From the NCBI RefSeq assembly GCF_947496515.1, contig NZ_CANMDB010000001.1:496001-560000 (forward strand): 64,000 nt of DNA, written 5' to 3'. This stretch comes from an uncultured Roseobacter sp. (lineage in GTDB: Bacteria > Pseudomonadota > Alphaproteobacteria > Rhodobacterales > Rhodobacteraceae). Position 1 is the first letter of the stretch, and each line of letters opens with the position of its first letter. The notes below the pieces were generated by a model, which was not told the origin of the DNA, searched no databases, and worked only from the letters and a program-made list of their open reading frames with translations. Made by a program: the position numbers and the translations under genes. Positions 63,174-64,000 of this stretch are shown one piece after another.

Positions 63174-64000
63174 ATGGGCTGGAAAACGCTGGACGATATG
63201 GATCTGGACGGCAAAAGGGTGCTGGTGCGGGTGGACATCAATGTGCCTGTGGAGGACGGGCGTGTCACCGACACCACCCGGATCGACCGTATTGTGCCAA
63301 CCGTGCAGGACATTCTGGCCAAGGGCGGCAAGCCCATCCTGCTGGCGCATTTCGGACGGCCAAAAGGCAAGGTTGTGCCGGAAATGTCGCTGCGCGTGAC
63401 CTTGCCCGCTCTTGAGGCCGCATTGGGCCGGGAGGTGCATTTCATGGAGCGCCCGGCACCGGAGGCCCTCGGGTCCTTGCCCGAGGGCGCGGTGGTGTTG
63501 GTGGAAAACACGCGCTTTGCTGCAGGAGAAGAGGCCAACGATCCCGGCATGGCGCAGTTCCTGGCCACACTGGGCGATGTGTTCTGCAACGACGCCTTCT
63601 CGGCCGCGCACCGGGCGCACGCCTCGACCACCGGGGTCGCCCATCTGCTGCCGTCCTGCGCGGGGCGGCTCATGCAGGCCGAACTGGGTGCGCTGGAGGC
63701 TGCGCTCTCCACCCCGAAAAAACCGGTCGGCGCCGTGGTCGGCGGTGCCAAGGTCTCCACCAAGATCGCCCTGCTGGAAAATCTGGTGGGCAAACTGGAT
63801 CTGCTGGTGATCGGCGGCGGCATGGCGAACACCTTTCTGGCAGCACAGGGCGCCGAACTGGGCACATCGCTGCGCGAGCCGGACTACCTGGACACGGCAC
63901 GGGCCATCCTCACGGCGGCGGGGCGTGCGGGCTGCCGGGTTCTGTTGCCTGTGGATGGTCTGGCGGCACGGGAATTTGCGGCAGGAGTAGAGTACGAGAC
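63174..64000 (+). CDS. pgk: Phosphoglycerate kinase (5' part; cut by window end)
   Basis: Open from ATG 63174, behind AGAGGAGCGGGAC, to the window end: 275 of about 395 residues. Family motifs: [64 protein letters not shown] and [17 protein letters not shown]. It makes ATP from 1,3-bisphosphoglycerate in glycolysis, or runs in reverse in gluconeogenesis. The nucleotide-binding C-terminal domain is partly missing. Confidence 0.97.
   Translation, partial: MGWKTLDDMDLDGKRVLVRVDINVPVEDGRVTDTTRIDRIVPTVQDILAKGGKPILLAHFGRPKGKVVPEMSLRVTLPALEAALGREVHFMERPAPEALGSLPEGAVVLVENTRFAAGEEANDPGMAQFLATLGDVFCNDAFSAAHRAHASTTGVAHLLPSCAGRLMQAELGALEAALSTPKKPVGAVVGGAKVSTKIALLENLVGKLDLLVIGGGMANTFLAAQGAELGTSLREPDYLDTARAILTAAGRAGCRVLLPVDGLAAREFAAGVEYE

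Overview
The window is GC-rich, densely packed chromosomal DNA of an alphaproteobacterium. It most probably comes from the Rhodobacteraceae (Roseobacter group). The signs are the formate dehydrogenase region with its DUF3305/DUF3306/TorD helpers, tripartite tricarboxylate (Tct) transport genes, a GAAC-N7-GAAC type SOS box in front of uvrA, and heavy use of 1- and 4-base ATGA/GTGA/TGATG gene overlaps. No rRNA, tRNA, CRISPR array, intact insertion sequence or prophage was seen. Two genes are cut by the window edges: formate dehydrogenase alpha at the left and phosphoglycerate kinase at the right.

Region 1 (1-12952) is a formate dehydrogenase and metal supply block. A cysteine-type, Tat-exported, Mo/W-bis-MGD formate dehydrogenase is preceded by a small Tat protein, a TorD-like chaperone, and DUF3306 and DUF3305 proteins. 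Divergent from it lies a five-gene operon: a 650-aa multi-cluster ferredoxin-like protein, a DUF6494 protein, an Mrp/ApbC Fe-S carrier, a biotin/lipoate-ligase-like protein and a DUF6505 protein. A lower-GC stretch with one beta-repeat protein separates this from the tungstate importer tupBCA. A molybdate importer (modABC) lies at 30-32.7 kb.

Region 2 (13191-15683) is a small membrane redox operon of unknown function. Its centre is a ferric-reductase-like membrane domain fused to a Rieske domain. Next to it is a protein with a C-x3-C / C-x3-C motif.

Region 3 (15879-26843) looks like a catabolic system for a C4/C5 dicarboxylate. It holds tctCBA with a divergent LysR regulator and a TauE-type exporter. 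An opposing operon encodes a second, atypical succinate dehydrogenase/fumarate reductase-like complex, a small low-GC membrane protein and a two-subunit class I fumarase/tartrate dehydratase. A 12-base identical motif lies in both divergent promoter regions, so one LysR regulator may control the whole set. A nitroreductase gene starts just past the second motif.

Region 4 (26844-42049) contains an arsenate operon (ArsR-ArsC fusion, GAPDH, ArsJ), modABC, and a sugar operon (lyxose isomerase, ribokinase, FucU-like mutarotase, SGNH hydrolase, ABC ATPase) with a divergent solute-binding protein but no permeases. It also contains an in-frame fusion of 3-hydroxyisobutyryl-CoA hydrolase with 3-hydroxyisobutyrate dehydrogenase, and a GAF-EAL phosphodiesterase.

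Region 5 (42104-64000) is mostly housekeeping: uvrA with an SOS box, two MFS transporters, a membrane cyclic-nucleotide-binding protein, a LysR/epimerase pair, lpd, DUF924, queA, a very large AsmA-like protein, a bcp-type peroxiredoxin, a DUF455 ferritin-like protein, an M23 peptidase plus bactofilin pair, two tandem cyclophilins and pgk. About 600 bases at 61086-61690 hold no convincing gene.
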